Below, piece by piece: positions 1 to 9,600 of a DNA stretch of 64,000 bases. How positions within the stretch are numbered: position 1 is the stretch's first letter; every line of letters begins with the position of its first letter. A model generated the notes under the pieces. That model had not been told where the DNA came from. It was given only the letters and a program-made list of their open reading frames with translations, and searched no databases. The DNA is from Candidatus Obscuribacterales bacterium (GTDB lineage Bacteria > Cyanobacteriota > Vampirovibrionia > Obscuribacterales > Obscuribacteraceae), in contig JAKFVU010000056.1 of the NCBI GenBank assembly GCA_021732025.1, forward strand, positions 1 to 64,000. Reading direction: 5' to 3'. A program made the position numbers and the translations under genes.

Positions 1-4
1 AGTT

Positions 5-22
5 CTACACCTAAAGGTGTAG
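5..22. promoter_or_regulatory. Palindrome CTACAC-N6-GTGTAG downstream of ftsZ
   Basis: The sequence reads CTACAC, six bases, then GTGTAG, and the inner bases extend the stem to 7 bp with a TAAA loop. The same half-sites with the same 6-nt spacing recur at 1649-1666, on the other side of ftsZ. It could be a regulator binding site for a gene beyond the left edge or simply a hairpin after ftsZ; the sequence alone does not decide. Confidence 0.4.
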
Positions 23-39
23 GCCTTGCGTCGGCTTAA

Positions 40-70
40 AGTACAAAAAAAGTGCAAAAAAGTACAAAAA
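40..70. repeat. Three phased A-tract repeats (AGTACAAAAA-like)
   Basis: Three copies of AGT(A/G)C followed by a run of A start at about 40, 51 and 61, a spacing of 10-11 bp, close to one helical turn. Phased A-tracts of this kind are known to bend DNA. It lies in the noncoding stretch after ftsZ, and its role is unknown. Confidence 0.5.
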
Positions 71-132
71 TTCCCAGAAAACGGTAAGTCTTCCAGGAAC
101 TATTGACAAAAAACGCCCACATAGAAGCAGAA

Positions 133-159
133 AGAGCTCAAGCAATGCGCTTGAGCTCT
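133..159 (-). terminator. Hairpin terminator after ftsZ
   Basis: A perfect 11-bp stem (133-143 with 149-159) with a 5-nt loop begins about 35 nt beyond the ftsZ stop codon. Reading on the minus strand it is followed by TTTCTGCTTCT, a weak U-rich tail. A factor-independent terminator of ftsZ is the likeliest reading. Confidence 0.6.
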
Positions 160-194
160 CTTAGTCTTAACCAGTTAGGCAAATACTCTAAAAG

Positions 195-1382
195 TTACTT
201 GCTAGGGTTACGCTGCTTGAGAAATTCCGGAATGTCCAGAATATCACTAGCCATTTTCTTCAACTCATTGCTCTGGCTCTGTTGAGCTTGTTGCTGCTGT
301 TGTTGTTGTGCTTGCTGAGCTGGGCGAGCTTGCTGCTCAACTCGCTGCTGCTGTTGTTGGTTAGAAGCATTGGCTTGAGTCGGTCTAGCTTTAGGCTGTG
401 ACTGAACAAGCATGTCGAAACCAGTAGCAATAACAGTAATCAGCACTTCTCCGTGAAGGCGATCATCAAGTACAGCACCAAAGATGATATTAGCTTCGTC
501 AGAAACAGCTGAGTAAATTACATTTGCTGCTTCTTGAACTTCATGCAATGTCAGGTCAGGGCCACCAGTGACATTGAAGATGACACCAGAGGCACCATCA
601 ATCGTTGTCTCAAGCAAGGGGCTATTGATAGCATTGCGAGCGGCTTCGACAGCTCTGCCTTCGCCAGTTGCACGGCCTACACCCATGAGGGCTGAGCCAG
701 CAGTCTGCATAACAGCTTTGACGTCGGCAAAGTCAACGTTGATCAAACCAGGAACGGTAATGATGTCAGAGATACCTTGCACACCTTGCATCAAGACTTT
801 ATCGGCTTCGACAAAGGCTTCTTGCATCGAAGCTCTGTGATCAACGACTTCAAGCAATCGTTGGTTTGGAATAACAATCAATGTGTCAACGCGGGAGCGA
901 ATTTCGTTAATGCCACTTTCGGCTTGATTGCTACGACGCTTACCTTCAAAAAGGAATGGTCGTGAAACAACGCCAACTGTAAGTGCACCCATTTCTTTAG
1001 CAACTTCAGCAACAATCGGAGCAGCACCAGTACCGGTACCACCACCCATGCCAGCTGCGATGAAGACCATGTCAGCACCCTGCAGGGCCTGGGCGATCTC
1101 TTCACGACTTTCTTCTGCAGCTTTCTGCCCGATGCTAGGGTTGCCACCAGCGCCGAGGCCGCGGGTGAGCTTAGAGCCTATTTGCAAACGATTTTTAGCC
1201 GCAGCCAAATCGAGCGCCTGAGCATCAGTGTTACAAGACCAGAATTCCACTCCATTCAAGCCTGCTGCAATCATCCGATTGACAGCATTGGAGCCGGCAC
1301 CACCAACACCAACAACTTTAATGCTGGCCTTCATTTCGAAGCTTTTGGCAGCTTTCTCATCAATTTTAGCTCGCTCAAGCAC
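195..1382 (-). CDS. ftsZ: Cell division protein FtsZ
   Basis: FtsZ is the tubulin-like GTPase that polymerises at midcell and recruits the division machinery. The 395-aa protein has the N-terminal Rossmann segment ([16 protein letters not shown]), the tubulin signature GGGTGTG at residues 113-119 and the T7-loop region (NVDFADVK). A Gln/Pro-rich linker (about 330-370) leads to the C-terminal peptide [12 protein letters not shown], the usual docking site for FtsA/ZipA/SepF-type partners. The start is a GTG with AGAGG about 10 nt upstream; an internal ATG at residue 17 is an alternative. It appears monocistronic here, with no ftsA or ftsQ next to it. A matching palindrome lies on each side of the gene. 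Confidence 0.97.
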   Translation of the reverse strand: MLERAKIDEKAAKSFEMKASIKVVGVGGAGSNAVNRMIAAGLNGVEFWSCNTDAQALDLAAAKNRLQIGSKLTRGLGAGGNPSIGQKAAEESREEIAQALQGADMVFIAAGMGGGTGTGAAPIVAEVAKEMGALTVGVVSRPFLFEGKRRSNQAESGINEIRSRVDTLIVIPNQRLLEVVDHRASMQEAFVEADKVLMQGVQGISDIITVPGLINVDFADVKAVMQTAGSALMGVGRATGEGRAVEAARNAINSPLLETTIDGASGVIFNVTGGPDLTLHEVQEAANVIYSAVSDEANIIFGAVLDDRLHGEVLITVIATGFDMLVQSQPKARPTQANASNQQQQQRVEQQARPAQQAQQQQQQQAQQSQSNELKKMASDILDIPEFLKQRNPSK

Positions 1383-1648
1383 AGCCTTTAGACCTCTTCA
1401 AACTAATACGACAAATTGGCTAATCTAGAAACTAGATAAATGAACAGACAAATAAACGGGATAACAGATAATCACTTAAATTAAGCGACACAGCCTTCTT
1501 AACGAAGACCATCACTCACCTTAGCGCCTGTTGAGACAGTTAGTACGAGACCGCGATAAAGGGCCGGTTAAGGCACCTAATTTCGAAGGACGTTACTGCT
1601 ATCTTAGCTTAACTTATGTTAGAGCCTATCTAGTGTATTTGCAAGTTG

Positions 1649-1666
1649 CTACACATCTACGTGTAG
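1649..1666. promoter_or_regulatory. Palindrome CTACAC-N6-GTGTAG upstream of ftsZ
   Basis: CTACAC and GTGTAG are separated by ATCTAC. The site lies about 265 nt upstream of the ftsZ start, in noncoding DNA. Half-sites and spacing are identical to the palindrome at 5-22. It is a candidate operator for a dimeric regulator, inferred only from symmetry and recurrence. Confidence 0.4.
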
Positions 1667-1748
1667 TTAACCTTTTCACATACCTAAACGTCATTGCTTT
1701 AGCGCCAAATTAGGTTGCCAACAGGCGCGCATTTCGCCTTTACAACTA

Positions 1749-1802
1749 CCCCAATAATAATTTTCCGGGCAAAAATGTCCAAAAATATTATTTTGACTGG
1801 GG
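1749..1802 (-). terminator. Imperfect inverted repeat after the TPR gene, possible terminator
   Basis: CCCCA at 1749-1753 pairs with TGGGG at 1798-1802, and the flanking AT-rich arms (around 1754-1764 and 1782-1794) are partly complementary. It begins about 15 nt past the TPR stop codon. There is no clear U-tract, so this is a weak call. Confidence 0.3.
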
Positions 1803-1816
1803 CGTTCAATGCAATA

Positions 1817-2650
1817 TTACTTAGCCTTTGAAGCCAACTTTATTTTTTCAAGAGTGGCTGTATATGCTTTATTGTCCGGATGGATATTTACGGCCGATTG
1901 GGCGTAGTCGATAGCTTCTTTGAATTTGTGGTTCGACGCCATAATGGCCGCCAATAAGCGGTAAGCATCAGCATTTTTCTTATCAAGCTCTACGCAGCGT
2001 TGTAGATAGGGCAGTGCTTCACTACCTTTGTTGGAAGCAGCATAGGCAGATCCCATGTAGAAATGAGCATCGGCACTATCTGGAGCCAGAGTGAGAGCAA
2101 TTTTCTCCTCAGCAATCTGACCAGGAAAATCGCCTTTCAAACCAAGTGCAGCGCCATAATCACGGTGAGCTGCTGCGTCCTTGCTATCGAGCTTGATTGC
2201 CTGTTTGAATTCTTGCAGAGCTTGGTCGAGCTTCTTCTCGTTACGAGAAAGCAATTGTGCATATTTCAAGTGGTATTGCGCCTTGGTCGGAGCCAAACGC
2301 ACGGCCTCTTTGATGCTATCGCAAGCCTGTTGAACATCATTTTTGCGGCCATAGCAGCGGGCTAAACCCATGTACACTTCTGGATCTTCGCTATTGAGCT
2401 TGACGGCAGCTTTGAACGATTCAATGGCTTTATCGACGTCGCCACTCATCAAGTAAGCTTTGCCCAATTTGACATGATTAACAGGATTGCTTGGATTTTG
2501 CTCGGCGGCGGCTTGGTATCTAAAAATCGCACTCTTTATATCTTCAGCGTCTTTCTCGTCGCAGAAGCCAGGCAAAGCGAAAGTCACAAGACTAGCGCAG
2601 GCCACACCAGTAGCAATCGCTTTCAGAGAGAGATCAGTTAGAACCCGCAT
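1817..2650 (-). CDS. Exported TPR-repeat protein
   Basis: About 277 aa with a hydrophobic signal sequence (KAIATGVACASLVTFALPG) ending near a C-D-E junction, then six or so tetratricopeptide repeats (for example VNHVKLGKAYLMSGDVDKAI) covering nearly the whole mature protein. TPR solenoids bind partner proteins, probably in the periplasm here. A longer reading frame opens with GTG at 2665, but that GTGAGG serves better as a ribosome site 9 nt before the ATG at 2650, which I chose; the ATG at 2656 is also possible. It follows another exported TPR gene by a few tens of nucleotides, so the two are probably co-transcribed. Partner and specific function are not visible. Confidence 0.85.
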   Translation of the reverse strand: MRVLTDLSLKAIATGVACASLVTFALPGFCDEKDAEDIKSAIFRYQAAAEQNPSNPVNHVKLGKAYLMSGDVDKAIESFKAAVKLNSEDPEVYMGLARCYGRKNDVQQACDSIKEAVRLAPTKAQYHLKYAQLLSRNEKKLDQALQEFKQAIKLDSKDAAAHRDYGAALGLKGDFPGQIAEEKIALTLAPDSADAHFYMGSAYAASNKGSEALPYLQRCVELDKKNADAYRLLAAIMASNHKFKEAIDYAQSAVNIHPDNKAYTATLEKIKLASKAK

Positions 2651-2692
2651 TTTCATGTACCTCACTTAAATCACTTACAACTTCAGAATTAT

Positions 2693-3691
2693 CTAGTGCG
2701 CTAGTCGGTCTAAACTAGCAGTATTCGGCATACTTTTGATTAGTAACTCACTCATCGCCGCTTTGCAATTGGCATCATTTGGAGCTAACTGCATGGCTTT
2801 GCGAATACATTCAATCGCCTTACCTGGTTCTTTGAGCGCTTCATAAATGCGCGCTTTGGCCAAATAAGCATAATGATTACGGGCGTCGAGCGATATGACT
2901 TTATCAATCATTAGTTTTGCTTCGGGATACTGTTGCTTTGCTTCATAACAAGAAGCCAAGCCCAAAACTGCCATGGCAACCTGAGGCTCTCGCGGGTTCT
3001 TGGTCATGGCTTTCTCAAAATAAGCACAGGCAGCATTGTAATCGCCCTTGAGAGACGTAGCCAGGCCAAGATTGTAGAGAGAAACAAAGTTGTTTGGCTC
3101 CACAGCCAAGACCTTCTTAAACTCTTCAATAGCTAAATCAACAAACCCTATTTGCTCGAGGCAGATGCCAAGGTTGCCGCGTGCCGTAACATTAGTAGGC
3201 GAAGCATCTACTATTTTTTTGAACTGCCCACCAGCTTCGTCATAATTGCCACGCTTCATGTAGATAGCGCCAATTGTTTCGCGGGCTTCCAGACCCTTAA
3301 TCGGATTGTCACTCAGTAAAGTCAAGGCTTCCATCAATGACATGATCGCTTGGTCTTGGTTGCCAAGCCTATTTTGAATGCGCCCGAGCTCAAGATGGGC
3401 TTCAGCGACATCACGTCTTTTGGCAATTAATCCCTCTAACAGGCGCGTTGCCTGAGTCAGCCCTGTCAAGGTGTCAGTTTTCTCCAACTGATAAACCTGC
3501 TTCATCACCTGCTCACTCTCATTCTTTGGTGATTTGAAGTTTGTAAGATTGTTCAGGCCCGACAATGGAGAGGCCAAGGCATCGAGCTGGGTAGAGGCAA
3601 GCAACACCAGAGAGCCAACCGCCAGGCCTGTCAAGCGAATGACTAGAGCAAGCTCCAGACAGGTTTTCGGCTGAAATTTGGAGGCTTTCAT
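2693..3691 (-). CDS. Exported TPR-repeat protein
   Basis: About 332 aa. A Lys-rich N-terminus and a hydrophobic stretch (LTGLAVGSLVLLASTQ) form a signal sequence or anchor. At least six TPR units follow (for example GNLGICLEQIGFVDLAIEEF and SLYNLGLATSLKGDYNAACA). It precedes a second TPR gene on the same strand with a short gap, and together they look like a two-gene operon for periplasmic scaffold proteins. A TTG start at 3712 would add seven residues; the ATG at 3691 is favoured because it puts the basic residues directly before the hydrophobic core. The ligand is unknown. Confidence 0.83.
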   Translation of the reverse strand: MKASKFQPKTCLELALVIRLTGLAVGSLVLLASTQLDALASPLSGLNNLTNFKSPKNESEQVMKQVYQLEKTDTLTGLTQATRLLEGLIAKRRDVAEAHLELGRIQNRLGNQDQAIMSLMEALTLLSDNPIKGLEARETIGAIYMKRGNYDEAGGQFKKIVDASPTNVTARGNLGICLEQIGFVDLAIEEFKKVLAVEPNNFVSLYNLGLATSLKGDYNAACAYFEKAMTKNPREPQVAMAVLGLASCYEAKQQYPEAKLMIDKVISLDARNHYAYLAKARIYEALKEPGKAIECIRKAMQLAPNDANCKAAMSELLIKSMPNTASLDRLAH

Positions 3692-3917
3692 CGTAATTTT
3701 GGATTGAGACAATGGTGAACCGCTAGCGAGAAAGAAAACAACAAGTCATTATATGAGAGGTCAAGGAGTAATCAGAGCGCTTAAAATAACTCCTATCTAA
3801 TAAGCTTGAAATGTCACCGGCATCACTAAGGCATCAGGAAAGGCAAAAAACCAAAACATGGAATTTCATTGGGCGTCACTATTTGCCTCGCAGCATGCAA
3901 CTTTCTGGAAAGTTATC

Positions 3918-5135
3918 ATGCCTCCGTTTCTTTACTTTGCCCATGGTTATTTAGCCACATGGATGGCCGTAGCTGCGCTTTTCAGGCCATATGAAGCCTG
4001 GTATATCCCCTTCACAAAAATTCAGTTACCACTGACACCAGGCATCTTTCCCAAAAGGAGAGCCAAGCTAGCACAGGCTGTTGCTGGCACGATCACAGAA
4101 ACTTTGCTCACTCCCAAAGATATAAAAGTGCAAGTCGAGCTTCTTTTGACCGAAGCTAACATTCACTTGGCCATTGGCCTTTTTGTTGACTCCGTACTCA
4201 AAGAATTCAGAGACACGACAAAATTACATAGGCTAGCATCCGATATTGCTGAGCTTAGTCCAACTTTGATGGAACACTTCGTACGCTCAACGATCGAATC
4301 ACTAGAGTCAGGAAAAGACAGCAAAGTTGCAGCAATAACAGAAAAAGTTTTTGATCAAGTTGTGTTGACAGCGCGAATCTCGCTAGAGCAAGCCAACGAA
4401 TTTGCAGCCCGCATACTTGAGGCTTTCCTCACACCAGCTAAGGTGCGCTCTTCGTTAATTACCTTGCTCAGTCCACAGAACATTAGTTCACTAGACGAAT
4501 CAATCAACGCTCACGCCAGTACGCCCTATAAAATTCTGGCCAAAATTATCGGCGTCAAAAGAGTTTGCTACGAATGTCGCAACTACTTAGAGAAAGAACC
4601 AGAAGAATCGGAAAAGCTTATTGCCGACCTGACAAAACGATTTGGTATCAAAGATCAGTTGGCGATTCAAATTGCTAACTTTGACCTTAGTTCGATGCCA
4701 CTGCAGAGTATTGCAAAATTCAAAGCCAATATGGTTTCGTTCGTTGAATCATTTCTTGTAGAGCACAAGGCTGATATTTTGCTTTCAGTGCGAAAAGTTG
4801 AAGGTGAAGCCATGAGCGCTGTTCGCCAATCAATCGTGCGCTTCAACCCTGAATCGATACCAGAAGTATGGTTAGAGCGGGCCAAAAACGATCTCTCCCA
4901 ATTTACACATTCGTATCTCAAACGTGAGCTTGGCGAACTTCTAGAGAAGGCTATCCCAGCACTGGGTATGTATAACCTGATTGCTACAAAAATCGATTTA
5001 TTCACAGCCCAACAACTCGAAGCTCTAGTCAAAAGAATTTGCAGTCAAGAATTGAAGGTCTTAGAATTATTCGGTGGCCTAATTGGTTTGATGCTCGGCT
5101 TCGTACAAATCGTTGTCAACGCCATCGCCCCTTAA
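3918..5135 (+). CDS. DUF445 family membrane protein
   Basis: About 405 aa. The N-terminus is a membrane segment running into the family hallmark FRPYEAWYIPFTKIQLPLTP and GIFPKRRAKLA, as in DUF445 proteins (YheB group). The middle is helical and the C-terminus (LFGGLIGLMLGFVQIVV) forms a second membrane span. The biochemical role of DUF445 is not established. I chose the ATG at 3918 because GGAAAG lies 5 nt before it and family members begin close to this segment; an in-frame ATG at 3858 would add 20 residues. A membrane kinase gene follows 23 nt downstream and may be co-transcribed. Confidence 0.88.
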   Translation: MPPFLYFAHGYLATWMAVAALFRPYEAWYIPFTKIQLPLTPGIFPKRRAKLAQAVAGTITETLLTPKDIKVQVELLLTEANIHLAIGLFVDSVLKEFRDTTKLHRLASDIAELSPTLMEHFVRSTIESLESGKDSKVAAITEKVFDQVVLTARISLEQANEFAARILEAFLTPAKVRSSLITLLSPQNISSLDESINAHASTPYKILAKIIGVKRVCYECRNYLEKEPEESEKLIADLTKRFGIKDQLAIQIANFDLSSMPLQSIAKFKANMVSFVESFLVEHKADILLSVRKVEGEAMSAVRQSIVRFNPESIPEVWLERAKNDLSQFTHSYLKRELGELLEKAIPALGMYNLIATKIDLFTAQQLEALVKRICSQELKVLELFGGLIGLMLGFVQIVVNAIAP

Positions 5136-5158
5136 ATCTCAGGTAAGCTTCTAAGCAG

Positions 5159-6679
5159 ATGCCGCACTATGCAAGATCCCCAGCTCCAAGCCTGAGAACG
5201 CTTCCGCATACCGGCAAGCCACCGCTCTATCGCATTCAGATTCCAAATGATTTTCGCGACCTCCTTGTAGGCGCCACTCTCGGCAGTCGCTACTGGGTTT
5301 TAAGTGTCATTGGCCGCGGTGGCATGAGTGTTGTCTATAAAGCCAAAGTAAAAGATACCGGCAAAATTGTTGCGGTGAAAACTTTGCGTACCGCAGGCAT
5401 GACCGACGAAATGGTGGTAAAGCGCTTCCAACGCGAAGCTGAGCTTCTCAGCCGCCTCAATCACCCTCGCATCGTCAACCTGCATGCCTACGGCTCAAGC
5501 GCTAAAGGTCAACCTTATTTTGTCATGGATTATTTGGTGGGAGAAAACCTAACCGATCTCCTTGGCAGAGAAAACCATCTTGAGCCTGAGAGGTTTCAGG
5601 ACATATTTGTACAGGTCTGCGCAGCCATAGAACATGCCCACAGACAAGGCGCTATTCACCGCGACATCAAACCAGGCAACATCATGCTAACCAGGCAGGG
5701 TGCCACTAGCGACTATGTCAAAGTAGTTGATTTTGGTATTGCAAAAATGGCAGAAGAAGCGCAACGCTTGACGCGCATGGGAGAAGTTTGGGGCTCGCCA
5801 ATTTACATGAGTCCAGAACAGTGCATGGGCGCACCAGTCGATGCGAGATCTGATATTTATTCTCTAGGCATAGTCATGTATGAAAGCCTTACCGGCAAGG
5901 TGCCCTTCTTGGGCCGTAACTATGCAGACACAATGACTAAACAAATATCAGACGATCCCGCACCGTTTGCACAGATTAGGCCGGATCTAAAAATTCCAGT
6001 CAGCCTAGAGAAAATTGTTATGGCTGCCATGGCCAAGCAACCAGAGAATCGATATCAAAGTTTAGGTCTGATGCGCAAAGACCTCGAAGCGGCTTTGAGT
6101 TCCAAAGCCACATCTGAGTTGCCGCTACCGCTTGTGGCTAAAACAAACAAAGCAAAGATATCCACCACAGGCATGAAGCGATCGCACGACAATTTAGCCA
6201 GCGTCGACAAGCCGCGCTCTCAATCGCAGAAAATCGAAGCCAAAATAGAACCTAAGAGAGTCGAACCCAAAAGAGCAGAACCAAAGCGTTCAGACTCAAA
6301 GAAATTAGAATCAAAAAAGACTGCCGACCGCAAAATTCCCTCAAAGAAAGATTTGGTTGAAGCAACCAAGCAAAAGCGCAAAAGAAGCATCACGTTGCAC
6401 GGCATCCCAGAGAAGCGCAGCATGAGCCGGGGCGAGCAACTACTAGTAGTGGCAGGTACATCGCTTCTGTTTTCCATCACGCTAATTGCGGTGATTAGCA
6501 ATGCTGAAGCACTAAGTCAGGGCTTAGCTTTCACAATTAAGTTTTTAGTTGGCGGTCCAGAGGACAATCTGTCACCATTCTCCGACCCTACCGAGAATCA
6601 AGACACGACGCAAAACCAGCAAAGTTCGCAGACGACTCTGCCGCCAAACCAAGATAGCAAAGACAACACTAATCAATAA
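5159..6679 (+). CDS. Membrane-anchored Hanks-type Ser/Thr protein kinase
   Basis: A 506-aa kinase of the PknB/Stk type that phosphorylates Ser/Thr on cytoplasmic targets. The Gly-rich loop is GRGGMSVVYKA (52-62), the ATP-binding Lys is K74 (VAVK), the catalytic loop is HRDIKPGN (167-174), the metal motif DFG is at 191-193 and the APE-equivalent SPE at 218-220. All key residues are present, so it should be active. A Lys/Glu-rich linker (about 330-420) carries repeated (V/A)EPKR units, and a single TM helix spans 428-447. The tail outside the membrane is short, Gln/Asn/Thr-rich and lacks PASTA domains. The signal sensed is not visible. It follows the DUF445 gene and runs convergently into the 1341-aa gene, 14 nt away. 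Confidence 0.93.
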   Translation: MPHYARSPAPSLRTLPHTGKPPLYRIQIPNDFRDLLVGATLGSRYWVLSVIGRGGMSVVYKAKVKDTGKIVAVKTLRTAGMTDEMVVKRFQREAELLSRLNHPRIVNLHAYGSSAKGQPYFVMDYLVGENLTDLLGRENHLEPERFQDIFVQVCAAIEHAHRQGAIHRDIKPGNIMLTRQGATSDYVKVVDFGIAKMAEEAQRLTRMGEVWGSPIYMSPEQCMGAPVDARSDIYSLGIVMYESLTGKVPFLGRNYADTMTKQISDDPAPFAQIRPDLKIPVSLEKIVMAAMAKQPENRYQSLGLMRKDLEAALSSKATSELPLPLVAKTNKAKISTTGMKRSHDNLASVDKPRSQSQKIEAKIEPKRVEPKRAEPKRSDSKKLESKKTADRKIPSKKDLVEATKQKRKRSITLHGIPEKRSMSRGEQLLVVAGTSLLFSITLIAVISNAEALSQGLAFTIKFLVGGPEDNLSPFSDPTENQDTTQNQQSSQTTLPPNQDSKDNTNQ

Positions 6680-6693
6680 CTTATTCTGCGCGC

Positions 6694-9600
6694 TTAAGTC
6701 AGGTCTTGATCATACTCGTCTTTGAGCTTGGCCAAGCCGGCCTTGTATTCGCTAATCATCTCAGCCAGCTTAATCATGTGCTCGGCACCTTTGAGATCTC
6801 GCCTTGCGAAAGCATCGGAGCCCTTGGTTGAAATCAACTCAAGTTCTTTATCAAAAGCGGTGATCACTCGATCGATCTCACTCTTCAAAGAGTGCTCATT
6901 GGCTGCCACTACAAATGGTGCGGAAGTGCCAAGTGAAGTTGAAATCGGAGTGAAACTAGGCATAGAGTACTGATCAAATTGTGTGCCAGATTCTACTCCT
7001 GCTTCGGTTGTAGTATCTGAGTAGGTGCCGTCACTACTGTCAGGACCACGCCAAGGGTGATCAGCCTGACTAGCTTCAGAGCTATTGAAGCCAGACTGAT
7101 GAAGCTCTTCGGTTGTCTGAGCTAATTCTTGTTCAAGCTCAGCTATTGACTCAACAGTCTCTTCTTCAATTTCAGCCAAGCGATCTAGTTCTAATTCAGT
7201 AGAGTCTAACTCTAATTCTTGATCAGAGTCTGCATCAGAATGTAGATCAGAATGTAGATCAGAATCTAAATCAGATTCTTGAACTTGATCGAGGTCTTGC
7301 TCTTCATCAACTAAGGCTTCAGCTTCTTTAGCTTCTTCAGCGGCTGCAGTCTCCTGCAATTCGTCGTCATCTAATTCAGATTCATCTGAGTCAGACTCAT
7401 CTAATGCAGACTCAGCAATGTCACTGTCATCAAGGTCGTCAGCAATTTCTTCTGAAGAATCATCACTCGGCAGATTGTCATCTTGCTCTAACTGCTCTTG
7501 ATTGTCGGAAGTAAAATCGCCAGCATCCTCAGCGGCACTCTCCTGAATTGCAGACTCGGAAAGCTCATCGGAATCTTCGCTAACTCTCGATTCAATCAAC
7601 TCTTCCAGTGGTTGCGAATCCTCAGATTCGTCCATGAGACTATCCAATTCTTCAGGGCTCTGATCGGCCACTGAATCTGCTTTTGGTTCCGAATCTGAAT
7701 CTAGTTCTAGTTCTTGATCTTGATCTTGTTCTTGATCTTGCTCAACTTCGGCTCCCAAGGCAACTTCGGAGTCAGGGTCTGAATCTATTTTCAACTCGGG
7801 TTCTGAGGCTGTGTCAGTGACAGCTTCAGTTTCGGCTTCTGGCTCAGCAAGTTCAACTAGCTCTGATTCTTCTGGTTCTGATTCTTCTGGCTCTGATTCT
7901 TGTAGAGCATCTGGAGTCTGTTGCTCTTGATCGGACAGGCTTTGGATTTCATCGCTTTGAAGCTCTTCACTTTGAGGCTCTTCGACTTGATTTTCGTCAG
8001 CAGGCTCCTCAGTATTCTCACCTTGCGGCTCAACTTCAGCTGGCGGCTGCAGGTAACTAAGCTCTTGGTTGAGGTCAGGCATTGGCACAGCTTGATTGGC
8101 AATGTCGAAGGCAAAGCGATCTGCACTGAACTGTCCAGTGGTGGCAATCTCAACTGTACTGGTTTCGTCTACAACACTAGTTTCTTCTACAACACTAGTT
8201 TCTTCTACAACATCGGTGTCGTCCGCAATCTCCGGTTCAAAGAAGCTAGTTACAACTGGCTCTTTGGCAGGCATTGGAGCTGGTGGAGGTGCAATCATGT
8301 GGCTCTGCGTGCTGCTAGCTGTCGGATTAAAGTCAGCTTTGTTTCCACCTTGAGCCGCCGCGGGAGCTTGAGCCCATGGTGAGACACCACCTGCAGTATC
8401 AGCCCCTGGTGTCTGCGATACTTGTTGTGTGAGAGCGGAATATGTAGCAGAAGATGCAGAGGACGAAGAAGGTGTCAGTGGCGTAAAGAACGGATTGTCG
8501 TCACTATCTTGAGCGGCCTCGGCAGCATTACTAGTACTCGTACTATTACTAGTATGAGGCTGAACTGTGGATGCTTTTACCGGTGTAAATGTAGATGCCG
8601 GTGGTGAGGGCGCGGGCCCAGGAACAAACTCGGGATTTGATCTGGCCACAGGTGCAGATGTAGGTGTAGGTGCAGGTGCAGATGTAGGTGTAGGTGCAGG
8701 TGTAGATGTAGATGCCGGTGCAACCGGAGGCTCGGGGGTCGCTCCAGCTGCGGCGGCAGGTTTCACAGCCGATTTGGCGCTAAAGGGGCGAGAAAATGGA
8801 TAGTTACCTGCGGGTTTAGCAAAGTTATTACTGCTAGGTTCAGCCGCTGGAGGTGACTCCACTTTAGGCGGCTCCAGCAGATTATTACTATTAGATGCTG
8901 CACTTGCTGGAAAACCTAAACTAGCAGGCATATCAGCAAAGAGATTGCTGGGGAAATTGACAGCTGGTGGCGCGCCAGTGCTCTTTGGTTCAGGCCACTT
9001 TTGCTCTTTTTCAACAGGCACAAAATTCCAATCATCGCCAGAAGGGCGTTGACCAGAAAACGACTGTGAATTGCCACCGGCAAAAGAATCAGAATTAACA
9101 GCAGGGGCGGTGGGCAACTGCGGGAAAGCTGGCTTAAAGGCTGGTGAAGTGCCACCAGTCGAAGGTTTTCCTGGGCCTTTCACATCAACTCCACGCCAGC
9201 CATCATCAGTACTTGAGTTCTGACCTCGCCCAGGTGGCGCAGCGAACGAAGGGGTGCTAGGAACTGATGGCGAGGAAGGAAAGGAAGGAGAAGGAGAAGG
9301 AGAAGGAGGAGGAGCAGGAGAAAACGAAGGCGGTGATGAGGCTGAAGATATAGAAGAATTAGAAACAGAGCTAGATGTCGCAGGTGAAGTAGGTTCCGAT
9401 TGAACGTTCTGGAAAGGCCTAGGCTGCAATGGTTGCGGACCGGCTGCCCCTCTAACAGAGCGCACCACTGGCTTCCAATCATCGTCACTCGATTGCGAAT
9501 TGACTTGATTTAATGGCTGACTAGATGCCTGATTGAAAGGCTGACTTGGTGGGAACTGACGGAAGCTATTAACTGAGCTATTGCTCACCGAACTATTGCT

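Larger units (their letters stand above)
1383..1816. other. Noncoding gap upstream of ftsZ
   Basis: This 434-nt stretch should hold the ftsZ promoter (minus strand) and the 3' end of the TPR gene. I see a palindrome at 1649-1666 and an imperfect AT-rich inverted repeat at 1749-1802. A 60-codon plus-strand ORF at 1531-1713 has no recognisable features and is probably chance. No convincing -35/-10 pair stands out. Confidence 0.5.

Noticed and set aside
1531-1713. 60-codon ORF in the ftsZ upstream gap
   Set aside because: No ribosome site, no similarity and it overlaps the palindrome; probably chance.
7921-8803. Several plus-strand ORFs opposite the giant acidic protein
   Set aside because: All come from the repeated acidic/Ser codons read on the other strand.
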